A DNA stretch of 21,536 nucleotides from Acidobacteriaceae bacterium (lineage in GTDB: Bacteria; Acidobacteriota; Terriglobia; Terriglobales; Acidobacteriaceae), in assembly GCA_030049955.1 (NCBI GenBank), contig JASIJX010000085.1:1-21536 (forward strand), in the 5' to 3' direction. Below the pieces are notes generated by a model, which made no database searches, had not been told where the DNA came from, and saw only the letters and a list, made by a program, of their open reading frames with translations. Positions 8,332 to 14,875 of this stretch are shown one piece after another. The translations under genes were made by a program, and so were the position numbers. Position 1 is the first letter of the stretch; each line of letters starts with the position of its first letter.

Positions 8332-8934
8332 ATGGCTTGGATTGAGCTGCCGATTGCGCCGGAGCTTGGACAGGAGTTCCCAGGAATTCTCGGGCCGATG
8401 ACCTTCCGCCCCGAAACGTCTAAGTCAATCAACGAGCTGGTAAACACTCTGCTGCGAGGGGAGAGTACGCTCACGCCCGGCGAGCGCGAGATGATCGCCA
8501 CGCACGTCTCCTGGCGCAACGACTGCTACTTTTGTCAGACAATTCACGGAGCCGTTGCTGCCGCCCAGTTAGATCACAACGAAGCTTTGGTCCAGAAAGT
8601 GAAGACCGACTGGATCCACGCTGATATTTCGCCAAAGCTAAAGGCGCTACTCAACATCGCAGGCAAGGTGCAGCAAAGCGGCAAAAGTGTTACCGCCGAG
8701 GACATCTCCGCCGCCCGCCGCGAGGGAGCCACCGACCGCGAGATTCACGACACGGTGCTCATTGCCGCAGTCTTCTGCATGTGTAACCGCTATGTCGATG
8801 GGCTCGGAACCTGGGCTCCGCAGGACCTCGACCACTACCGCGCCCGCGCCGAGCAGATCAAAGAGCACGGCTATGTGGCCGTGACCCGAGCAGCTATAGC
8901 GGAAATAGAGCAAGGGGACGTGGCGATCCGCTGA
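8332..8934 (+). CDS. AhpD-like / carboxymuconolactone decarboxylase-family protein (copy 3)
   Basis: A 200-residue protein closely related to copy 1 at 2431-2997. Both share EREMIA, the CxxCxxxH centre (here C65, C68 and H72 in NDCYFCQTIH), SPKLKALLNIAGKVQQ and EIHDTVLIAAVFCMCNRYVD. The family includes AhpD-type thiol peroxidases and carboxymuconolactone decarboxylases; the exact reaction is unknown. ATG 8332 was chosen because AGGAG lies 7 bases upstream and because residues after it align with the N-terminus of copy 1; the open frame itself extends to 8194. It is transcribed away from the MFS-receptor operon that holds the other two copies, so it may belong to the same regulon. Relative to copy 1 it has about 10 extra C-terminal residues. 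Confidence 0.87.
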   Translation: MAWIELPIAPELGQEFPGILGPMTFRPETSKSINELVNTLLRGESTLTPGEREMIATHVSWRNDCYFCQTIHGAVAAAQLDHNEALVQKVKTDWIHADISPKLKALLNIAGKVQQSGKSVTAEDISAARREGATDREIHDTVLIAAVFCMCNRYVDGLGTWAPQDLDHYRARAEQIKEHGYVAVTRAAIAEIEQGDVAIR

Positions 8935-9100
8935 CTCTCCGGGAACTTGGCTTCGACATCAGCCATGGGCTGGTTGGGACCCTCCCGGCCAAAGGAAAAT
9001 GTCTCCTATCCTGCCCAACGGCGCATCGAGAACTCCTGGCGTACATCCTTATCGGCGGCCGCCATCTTGACCGAGCAGTATATCCGCACGGTGATCAGGC

Positions 9101-9826
9101 TCACGCTGTTGCCTTGGGATCACGCAACCACCGCTCCACCGCTTTTGCCGCATCGGATACTTGCCACAACGCCTTGCGATCTTCGACCATTGCCGGATCA
9201 TCCTGGATTTCGGAATCAGAAGGGTCTCCACAGTGAAATGGCGGATGGGGGTTGTATTGCATCGCCAGTTGGCAACGCCGCGCAACATCGAGCCCATAAA
9301 GTATCGACACAATATACAGGGACTCATCTAGGCCCGACGAGATGCCCGCACCTGTGATTCGTTGGCCGCTTTGCACATAACGCCGGTAGTCATCGACAAC
9401 ATGTACCGGAAACAGCCGCAAAACATCCTTGAAGGCCCAATGCGTTGTCACCAAATGATCGTTGAGTAATCCCGCGCCGGCCAACAACAGTGCGCCTGTA
9501 CAAACTGAACACACCAGTTGCGTACCCTCAGCTTGGCGGATCAGGAAATCAAGGTACGGGTTGCTGCCGGGGTGCCCGGCAGCCAAGACTGAAACCGGAT
9601 CGGAGCCGCCGGGAACGAACAGCACATCCAGTTGCGGACAGCTCTCGAACGTCTTATCCGGGGTCAGACTTATGCCTTCAAACGAAGTCACCGCGACCGG
9701 ACCGGACGCATCGCCCGGCCCGATCAGGTAACGCTCCATCCCGGCAAACGTAAAAGTCTGAAAGGGTCCGATCACGTCCAATGAGTCGAACCCTTCGTAC
9801 AAAGGTATGCCAACCTTCAGTGCCAT
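9101..9826 (-). CDS. DJ-1/PfpI-family protein, isonitrile hydratase-like
   Basis: A 241-residue protein of the class I glutamine amidotransferase-like DJ-1/PfpI superfamily. The nucleophile elbow is C109 in CSVCTGALLLAGAGLL, followed by NDHLVTTHW. The N-terminus VGIPLYEGFDSLDVIGPF carries the Asp (D17) that is catalytic in Pseudomonas isonitrile hydratase InhA, and VLFVPGGSDP precedes the elbow. Known relatives hydrate isonitriles to N-formamides or are regulator-like domains (GlxA type); here there is no HTH domain, so an enzyme is more likely. Start: GGAG with a 5-base spacer precedes ATG 9826; the GTG at 9832 is too close to that site. It begins 22 bases after the multicopper oxidase stop and is probably the last gene of the tyrosinase operon. 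Downstream (8935-9100) nothing was recognised. Confidence 0.85.
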   Translation of the reverse strand: MALKVGIPLYEGFDSLDVIGPFQTFTFAGMERYLIGPGDASGPVAVTSFEGISLTPDKTFESCPQLDVLFVPGGSDPVSVLAAGHPGSNPYLDFLIRQAEGTQLVCSVCTGALLLAGAGLLNDHLVTTHWAFKDVLRLFPVHVVDDYRRYVQSGQRITGAGISSGLDESLYIVSILYGLDVARRCQLAMQYNPHPPFHCGDPSDSEIQDDPAMVEDRKALWQVSDAAKAVERWLRDPKATA

Positions 9827-9848
9827 CTTCACTCCGGGAGAGAACCTA

Positions 9849-12071
9849 CTATTGGTTGTGATTCATTCCGCTCATGCCGCTCATTCCATTCGTGCCGTTC
9901 ATGCTGCTCATTCCAAGACCACCTCCTGGCGCATTCAGGTTCGGCACGATATTGATGTTGAGCATCATGCCAGCGTCTTCATGGTCCAGGATGTGGCAGT
10001 GGATCACGAATTCGCCTATATATCGGTCATAGAACGTATGCGTATGGACTGTGTAACCAGGCTCCACAAAGATCGTGTCCTTAAAGACATGCCACAGATT
10101 GCAATATTGAACCGCTAGTTGCATCGGATCCTTGAGGACGCTGGCCTTGCACTTGCCATCGGGCTGAAAGATGGACGTGCCATCCGCGTCTGACGTCACA
10201 TCCATCACCTCGAACGGATTCACATGGATGTGATAGATATGTGGCTCGCCTGGATTTTGCTTGCTGCTTGGCGCGGTCAACTCCCACGCATCGACAGTGT
10301 TCACCTGCCGCGTGATGTTTACGACGTCCGGCTTATAGCTGACCCCATTGACCGTGAAGCCTTTTGGGCCAATCTCAAATGCTGCCTGTTGTGGCTTGGC
10401 CTTTGGATCGGTCACCGGCGGCAGCTCCGTGAAGGGCGCCCATGGTTCAAGATTCCCCGCCCTGAGGCCATCGCGCACCGCCGGAGGCAACTGCGGATTG
10501 CCATCGTATAGCGTCTGCTGAACATATTGCCTCAGATCGCCGCTCACCGCTTTGCCGCCTACCACATGAATGTAGGCCAGCAGTTGCGGCTCCGAGGGTC
10601 CGGAGCCTCCGCCGTTAATCCCGTTTGGTCCTGTCGATACACGCTGTGAAGCCGGAGCCTGCTGATCGAGCAGGCAATAGTATCCGTCGGACGGAAACAC
10701 CACTAATATATCGCTGCGGTATCCCGGCTGCAGGTAGTTCGAACCTTCCACGGCAGGCGCGCTCTCACCCTCGAGAGCGTGGATCTTCGTCAGCGTCAGG
10801 CCATCGTCGGCGATTTGGAACTGCGGGACGAGCGTACTTGCAGTCGCACTGCATTCTCTGCGTACTTCGGCAGCCTGCTCCAAGCGGTTGCCCTTTAGCG
10901 CGGAGGTTGCCACAAAGTCGGGCCCGGTTGCTGGTTTGCTCGACTTCACGATCTGCAAATTGATCGTGTCGTGGATGCCTTCGTGAATGAACCGCCAACG
11001 CTGAATCTCACCCGCTTTGATGGTGGCCGTTGGTTGGACAACGCCGTTTACAGTAGTGAACCGGCCATTCGTGTCCCATACGCTGGCGGAGAACAGTTGC
11101 AGACCGAAGTTCTCCACTACACCCGGTGAGTGCGCCACCTGAGAAGTCGCCGGGCAGACCCAGGGTGCAGTTGCGGATGGCGGAGGCGTGCCGGATGCCT
11201 GCGACGCGGCGTAGTCATAGATACCCTTCGAGGTGAGCAGTTTGGCCCACGGCTCCGTTGCATCAGCAAGAAAGCAGGCATACGGAATCTGCTGAAAACC
11301 GAAGATCTGATCCTTGAACGGCACCTTGTCGGCTCCATGCAGGATCGTGTCGATGTCTGCCGGTTCCGGCTTCTCTCCCGGCGAAGGCTGCTTGTACTCG
11401 CGCTCGCCGCGTACGATCAGCACACCTGACTCCCCACTCGCGACCTGCATCGCCGTCGAACCATGCCGATGCGCGTGATACCAGAACGTTCCCGCCGGGT
11501 GGTCGTAGGGAATATTGATCTCGTACGGAAAAGATGTCTGCGGCGCGATGTTCAACAACACATTGTCGCTGTTGCCCGTAGGCGAAACATGCAAGCCATG
11601 AGTGTGCAGGTTAGACGTATTGAAGCAGCCGACTCCCGGATAAAGATGAAGATATGCAGGTGGGTCAGGCAGGCATGTGGGATCGTCTACGGAGAGCTTG
11701 TTGTTCAGGTCAATGCGCAGCACCGTGCCCGGATCAACCTCGATGGTAGGCCCCGTCGGGCAGCCGCCGTAGGAGCGCAATTCCACTGGATCATTGACTC
11801 CGGTGGCCGGATTAAAGATCGCAAAATGGGCGCGCACGATGTCCAGGTTTACATGCACGATGTTGCCATCCGTCCATACGTTCGCCTGTGGGTTGCAATT
11901 CGAAGCGGTTCCCGGCGCTTGCGCCGTGAGCAACAACGACTTCTCTCCTGGCTGCGGAGTTTCTTTCAGCGTGGGCGGCTGCTGGAACGCCCGAATCTGC
12001 GACTGCGCTTGAAGCCAGCAACCGGAAATGGCGACTGTCGCAATAAAGTATCTCAGCATCATTCGATTCAC
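9849..12071 (-). CDS. Secreted multicopper oxidase (laccase-like) with Met-rich tail, GTG start
   Basis: A 740-residue multicopper oxidase with all four copper-binding motifs: HTHGLH (156-161), HAHRHG (199-204), HIYHIH (611-616) and HCHILDHEDAGMM (691-703). The last motif gives the type 1 copper Cys692 with an axial Met, and the trinuclear site looks complete. The enzyme should oxidise phenols, metals or similar donors and reduce O2 to water. The N-terminus is a signal peptide ending in ISGC at residues 15-18, which fits a lipobox, so it may be a lipoprotein rather than freely periplasmic. The last 20 residues (GMSSMNGTNGMSGMSGMNHN) resemble copper-binding Met motifs. GTG 12071 was chosen for AAGGAG six bases upstream; the open frame extends to 12206 without a signal. 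It is longer than typical 450-600-residue enzymes owing to inserts between domains. Confidence 0.93.
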   Translation of the reverse strand: MNRMMLRYFIATVAISGCWLQAQSQIRAFQQPPTLKETPQPGEKSLLLTAQAPGTASNCNPQANVWTDGNIVHVNLDIVRAHFAIFNPATGVNDPVELRSYGGCPTGPTIEVDPGTVLRIDLNNKLSVDDPTCLPDPPAYLHLYPGVGCFNTSNLHTHGLHVSPTGNSDNVLLNIAPQTSFPYEINIPYDHPAGTFWYHAHRHGSTAMQVASGESGVLIVRGEREYKQPSPGEKPEPADIDTILHGADKVPFKDQIFGFQQIPYACFLADATEPWAKLLTSKGIYDYAASQASGTPPPSATAPWVCPATSQVAHSPGVVENFGLQLFSASVWDTNGRFTTVNGVVQPTATIKAGEIQRWRFIHEGIHDTINLQIVKSSKPATGPDFVATSALKGNRLEQAAEVRRECSATASTLVPQFQIADDGLTLTKIHALEGESAPAVEGSNYLQPGYRSDILVVFPSDGYYCLLDQQAPASQRVSTGPNGINGGGSGPSEPQLLAYIHVVGGKAVSGDLRQYVQQTLYDGNPQLPPAVRDGLRAGNLEPWAPFTELPPVTDPKAKPQQAAFEIGPKGFTVNGVSYKPDVVNITRQVNTVDAWELTAPSSKQNPGEPHIYHIHVNPFEVMDVTSDADGTSIFQPDGKCKASVLKDPMQLAVQYCNLWHVFKDTIFVEPGYTVHTHTFYDRYIGEFVIHCHILDHEDAGMMLNINIVPNLNAPGGGLGMSSMNGTNGMSGMSGMNHNQ

Positions 12072-12077
12072 AGTGTT

Positions 12078-12083
12078 CTCCTT
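12078..12083 (-). promoter_or_regulatory. Ribosome-binding site that decides a GTG start
   Basis: AAGGAG on the minus strand (12083-12078), six bases before GTG 12071. This start places the hydrophobic signal peptide directly at the N-terminus, while ATGs at 12062 and 12059 lie just inside it and lack their own site. Confidence 0.7.
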
Positions 12084-12202
12084 GAACGGGTCTGTAACGA
12101 CAACAACTGCGTTCAAATTGCCCACTCTCTTCGCACCTTGGCGTGCATGGCGCATGGCCTGTAGGAACCATGCACTCCCCCAATGCCGGCTCCGAAACAA
12201 GC

Positions 12203-12223
12203 ACAATAGTCGCCGATTATTGT
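12203..12223. promoter_or_regulatory. 21-bp near-perfect palindrome upstream of the multicopper oxidase
   Basis: ACAATAGTCG at 12203-12212 and CGATTATTGT at 12214-12223 are complementary at 9 of 10 positions around one central base; the single mismatch would still be a G-U pair in RNA. It lies 24 bases after the stop of the small exported-protein gene and 131 bases before the oxidase start. AT-rich tips and odd length suit a dimeric repressor or activator site giving the oxidase its own control. It could also be a processing or pausing hairpin in the operon transcript. No T-run follows. Confidence 0.45.
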
Positions 12224-12247
12224 TGAAGGCCTAAGGGTTGGCCCCGC

Positions 12248-12679
12248 TCAACGGCCGCTTCCAGACTGTCGAGTCACGAGGCGCACACCCTTTACCTCCT
12301 CGCTGGTGGGAGCGCGTGGAGCGCGGCCGGATTGCACAACCGAGATCCGCAGCGCGAGCCGCCCGTCGTGGAAAGCCTCCGCGGGCACCGGAACCGTGTA
12401 GGTCCCGGCGGCTTGACCTGAGCGCACGCCAAATGGAGAGATGGTGCCAAGAGAGCGGCCATCCTGCGTCGTGAGCCGGATCTGGTTGTGGTCGATCGCG
12501 CCGACCTTCACCAGCAGCCACGCCGTCTCCCCATTGCGCAGCGCATGCGGCAAGACCAGCGTCATCTTGCGAGCGTCGCCGTTTTGCCGGGACTGCGCCG
12601 TTGCGGGTGGTACTGAGGGCGACGGCGCAGCTTGCATTCCGACGAACGCGAAAACGAGAGTTGGGAAAAAGGCAAGCAT
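12248..12679 (-). CDS. Small exported protein of unknown function between tyrosinase and multicopper oxidase
   Basis: 143 residues. The N-terminus MLAFFPTLVFAFVGMQAAPS is a plausible Sec signal peptide with cleavage near AA. A Pro/Ser/Gln-rich linker follows (about 20-37), then a domain of about 90 residues with alternating polar and hydrophobic stretches (KMTLVLPHALRNGETAWLLV; GTYTVPVPAEAFHDGRLALR) that reads as a beta-sandwich. There are no cysteines and only three histidines, so it is not an obvious copper chaperone, and I see no similarity to the Streptomyces MelC1 caddie. It starts 8 bases after the tyrosinase stop without its own ribosome-binding site, which implies translational coupling. 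I do not recognise the family. Inference from position: an accessory, secretion or assembly partner of the tyrosinase. Confidence 0.72.
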   Translation of the reverse strand: MLAFFPTLVFAFVGMQAAPSPSVPPATAQSRQNGDARKMTLVLPHALRNGETAWLLVKVGAIDHNQIRLTTQDGRSLGTISPFGVRSGQAAGTYTVPVPAEAFHDGRLALRISVVQSGRAPRAPTSEEVKGVRLVTRQSGSGR

Positions 12680-12687
12680 GGCATGGC

Positions 12688-14325
12688 CTACAACGCTTGC
12701 ACAGTTACAGCTTTGAGTACCGATGCTCCGCCGCCCGAAGGCACAACCCGGATGGTCACGGCCTCCGTACCGCCGCTCGCAGCCAGTCCCCGATAGGCTT
12801 CCTTGCGCTTCGGCAGTGGAACCAGGAAGGTCGCATCGCTGGACATTCCTTGCATATGCATGTCGCCGCCGAAGAAGGCGATCGTGCCGGCATAGTAAGG
12901 ACTGTCCGCGCCTACCTGAGTCACGTCGGACGGCGCGCCTACCAGGACATCGAACTGACGATTGGGAGAAACATCCGTTGGGCGAGGCAGGGTAACCAGC
13001 GCGATGAGCGATGCTGGAGAGCCGGTCGCAAGATTAGCTGTAACCGCATTGGCGGGGAGCATTACTGTGGCAGCGTTCCCCTTCATCAATCCCTGCGCGG
13101 ACCTTATCGCATGTTTCGCAGTCAATTTGGCGCTGGGTGGTTTGACAACTGCTTCACCAAAGCCCGGTTCATAATCGTATTGGAATCGGGAAGTGGATAT
13201 ATAGTCTGCAGCGATGCTGGGGCCGACCTGCTTGCCGTTGCCATCCACATAGAAGAGGAAAGGCTCATTCGCGTAGGTCGAGAAGTCCTCCTTGCCAGGC
13301 AGGTAGGGCAGTTTAAGAGCCTGCTGCTTGCGCGTCCATACGTCCCACAACCGGTCCATGTTGGAGTGGTGCAGATAGAAGATCGGGTCTACTGGGGAAA
13401 GATTGTTGGTCATATTGCCCCACGGCCCATTGGAGATCGGCGGTAAACCACCGATGCAGTTGTGAGTGCTGTTGTGCGGCAATCCCTCCAAGGTCGAGAA
13501 GACAGTCCTGCCTTGGGGCGGGGTGTTGTGCGAGGGCGCCTTGGAACTATTAAAGCTGATTTGAGTAATTGGGTCGTAGAAGTCGGTTGGCAGAAGCCCC
13601 GCATAAACCACAAACGGCGAGACGTTGTAGGCCACGTCCGGGGGCAGCTTGGGATTGGTGCGGCTCAGATAGCGCGCGATGGAAGTTGGTGCAAAGGCCG
13701 TGTTAGTTGGGTCGATGTGCGGCGGAGGTGGTGTCGTCGTGTAGCCCGTCACATCGTTCCACATCGCATCGAAGCTCGTGTAGCCGCGGCGATTAAGCTG
13801 GACGCGCTGGGCGGGGTTGAGACAATCCCAGTATCGCTTGAGCGCGGGCTGTATGAAAGATGTAAAAGTGGAGATGTCCCTGGTGAAGGGCGCGAATGCG
13901 GAGTCGGTCGGCGTCAGCACACCGTCGAACATTGCGTCTGGAATTTGCGGCAGTTGGGTCCAGTCCCAGTAGGGCATGGCGAACGTCGGATCACCGCTCA
14001 GGTTGCGGATGGTCTGCTCAAAGTACCCAACGTAACCGCGGTGCCACACGTAAAACCACCAGTTGCCGTGGGGGCAGTCCATCAGGTGAATGAACGCGTT
14101 GCGAAACCAGTTCTGCGGATGATCCGGCGGCAGGTTCAGCATCGCCTGGATGCCTTTCGAATAACTGGCAAGCGCCCTCTGCCCTTCAGGGCTGGTGACG
14201 TTGTAGCGGCGGTACTTTGCCGGGGTCTGAGCCAAGGCGAGATGCCGCGAGAGGGCGGCGGTTCCGGCAGCGGCAACGGAGGTCTTCAGAAAATGACGGC
14301 GAGTAGTTCCAGTAGACTGACCCAT
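12688..14325 (-). CDS. Tyrosinase / polyphenol oxidase, Tat-exported
   Basis: A 545-residue type 3 copper protein. Residues 9-14 (RRHFLK) plus the following hydrophobic stretch are a Tat signal, so it is exported folded. The copper A site is H80, H86 and H95 (FIHLMDCPHGNWWFYVWH); the copper B site is H284, H288 and H320 (LPHNSTHNCIGG; DPIFYLHHSNMDRLW). C84 lies two residues before H86, the spacing at which fungal and plant enzymes form a Cys-His thioether. Such enzymes hydroxylate monophenols and/or oxidise o-diphenols to quinones. The C-terminal 120 residues (NRQFDVLVGAPSDV; SPYYAGTIAFFG; HMQG; VTIRVVP) resemble the KFDV domain of plant polyphenol oxidases. ATG 14325 was chosen because GAGGG lies 5 bases before it and the Tat motif follows; the frame opens 16 codons earlier. 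It is the first gene of the leftward operon. Confidence 0.95.
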   Translation of the reverse strand: MGQSTGTTRRHFLKTSVAAAGTAALSRHLALAQTPAKYRRYNVTSPEGQRALASYSKGIQAMLNLPPDHPQNWFRNAFIHLMDCPHGNWWFYVWHRGYVGYFEQTIRNLSGDPTFAMPYWDWTQLPQIPDAMFDGVLTPTDSAFAPFTRDISTFTSFIQPALKRYWDCLNPAQRVQLNRRGYTSFDAMWNDVTGYTTTPPPPHIDPTNTAFAPTSIARYLSRTNPKLPPDVAYNVSPFVVYAGLLPTDFYDPITQISFNSSKAPSHNTPPQGRTVFSTLEGLPHNSTHNCIGGLPPISNGPWGNMTNNLSPVDPIFYLHHSNMDRLWDVWTRKQQALKLPYLPGKEDFSTYANEPFLFYVDGNGKQVGPSIAADYISTSRFQYDYEPGFGEAVVKPPSAKLTAKHAIRSAQGLMKGNAATVMLPANAVTANLATGSPASLIALVTLPRPTDVSPNRQFDVLVGAPSDVTQVGADSPYYAGTIAFFGGDMHMQGMSSDATFLVPLPKRKEAYRGLAASGGTEAVTIRVVPSGGGASVLKAVTVQAL

Positions 14326-14570
14326 TATTTCCCTCTGGTCGCACGAAAGCTGAGCGATGCGAGACGCAAACATTCGCTAAGGCAGCTCTGGTGCGGCCCT
14401 GTTGTACTGAAGATGGAAACGTAGTCGTGCGCGCTCGATGCAAGGCAGCACAAAGATCATTGGTTGCCAGGAGTCTTTGCTCCTACAACTCTCAGGAAGA
14501 CGCAGGCGCGATTAAGCCCGGTTGGGCATGCATGGGGAAGATGGAGCAATTATTGGAGAGCCCGATGACC

Positions 14571-14658
14571 TTGTCAACAAAGAAACGCCGAGGCTTCAAC
14601 AGAGTTCAACAAAGATAAACATCTGTGCTCCCAAAACAAGCCAAAATGACTTGTTGAA
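14571..14658. repeat. Cluster of TTCAACA / TTGTTGAA repeats
   Basis: TTCAACA occurs at 14595-14601 and again at 14605-14611, exactly 10 bases apart (one helical turn). Its inverted form TTGTTGAA is at 14651-14658, and the related TTGTCAACAA is at 14571-14580. In addition CTTGT (14650-14654) is flanked by ACAAG on both sides (14636-14640 and 14663-14667). Helically phased direct copies plus inverted copies suggest a cooperative operator for the divergent promoters. This is pattern-based only. Confidence 0.4.
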
Positions 14659-14783
14659 TCCTACAAGCTGAACTCGACAGATTCTACTAAGGACTGCAAC
14701 GAGGGCTTGCCCGGCACGACCGTTTCGGGAATCGATGAAGCATGTTCCCATATCGGCATTACACGCGAGAGAAATCGAGTTAA

Positions 14784-14799
14784 GCAGCTAGAGAGCTGC
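14784..14799. repeat. Inverted repeat GCAGCT-AGAG-AGCTGC
   Basis: Six-base arms at 14784-14789 and 14794-14799 are exactly complementary around AGAG. The site lies 76 bases upstream of the decarboxylase start, where an operator or an early-leader hairpin could sit. There is no T-run, so it is not a canonical terminator. Confidence 0.35.
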
Positions 14800-14845
14800 A
14801 GCAGATCACGCTCAATCTAAGACTAGCTTGAACATGAAGAGTGCA

Positions 14846-14864
14846 TTCCGGATATTCTCCGGGG
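14846..14864 (+). promoter_or_regulatory. Possible hairpin masking the decarboxylase ribosome-binding region
   Basis: CCGGA at 14848-14852 pairs with TCCGG at 14858-14862 around TATTC, and two further G-U pairs can extend the stem to 14846/14864. The 3' arm contains the G-rich stretch just before the start codons (GTG 14870, ATG 14876), so the hairpin could limit ribosome access. Purely structural reading of the sequence. Confidence 0.3.
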
Positions 14865-14875
14865 ATTGAGTGCCG

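Larger units (their letters stand above)
14326..14875. promoter_or_regulatory. 550-base divergent control region between tyrosinase and decarboxylase genes
   Basis: No gene is supported here; short open frames lack ribosome-binding sites and recognisable content. The region should carry promoters for both operons, but no clear -35/-10 pair was found. It holds a cluster of TTCAACA-type repeats (14571-14658), an inverted repeat at 14784-14799 and a possible hairpin over the decarboxylase ribosome-binding region (14846-14864), each listed separately. The part from 14571 to 14690 is visibly more A/T-rich than the flanking genes, consistent with regulatory DNA. Confidence 0.5.

Noticed and set aside
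8947..9357. 136-codon open frame on the plus strand
   Set aside because: Mostly antisense to the DJ-1/PfpI gene, without ribosome-binding site or family resemblance.
11463..12164. 233-codon open frame on the plus strand
   Set aside because: Opposite strand of the multicopper oxidase, whose copper motifs make the minus-strand reading certain.
12601..13446. 281-codon open frame on the plus strand
   Set aside because: Antisense to the tyrosinase and the small exported-protein gene; no coherent protein features.
13462..14424. 320-codon open frame on the plus strand
   Set aside because: It lies opposite the tyrosinase gene, has no ribosome-binding site or recognisable domain, and is rich in Arg/Val/Gly as expected for an antisense shadow of a GC-rich gene.
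14469..14484. AGGAG-TCTTTG-CTCCT inverted repeat
   Set aside because: Only five base pairs, no T-run and no clear position relative to a promoter; likely chance.
14391..14618. 75-codon open frame in the divergent control region
   Set aside because: No ribosome-binding site, no hydrophobic or domain pattern, and it runs into the repeat cluster; regarded as chance.
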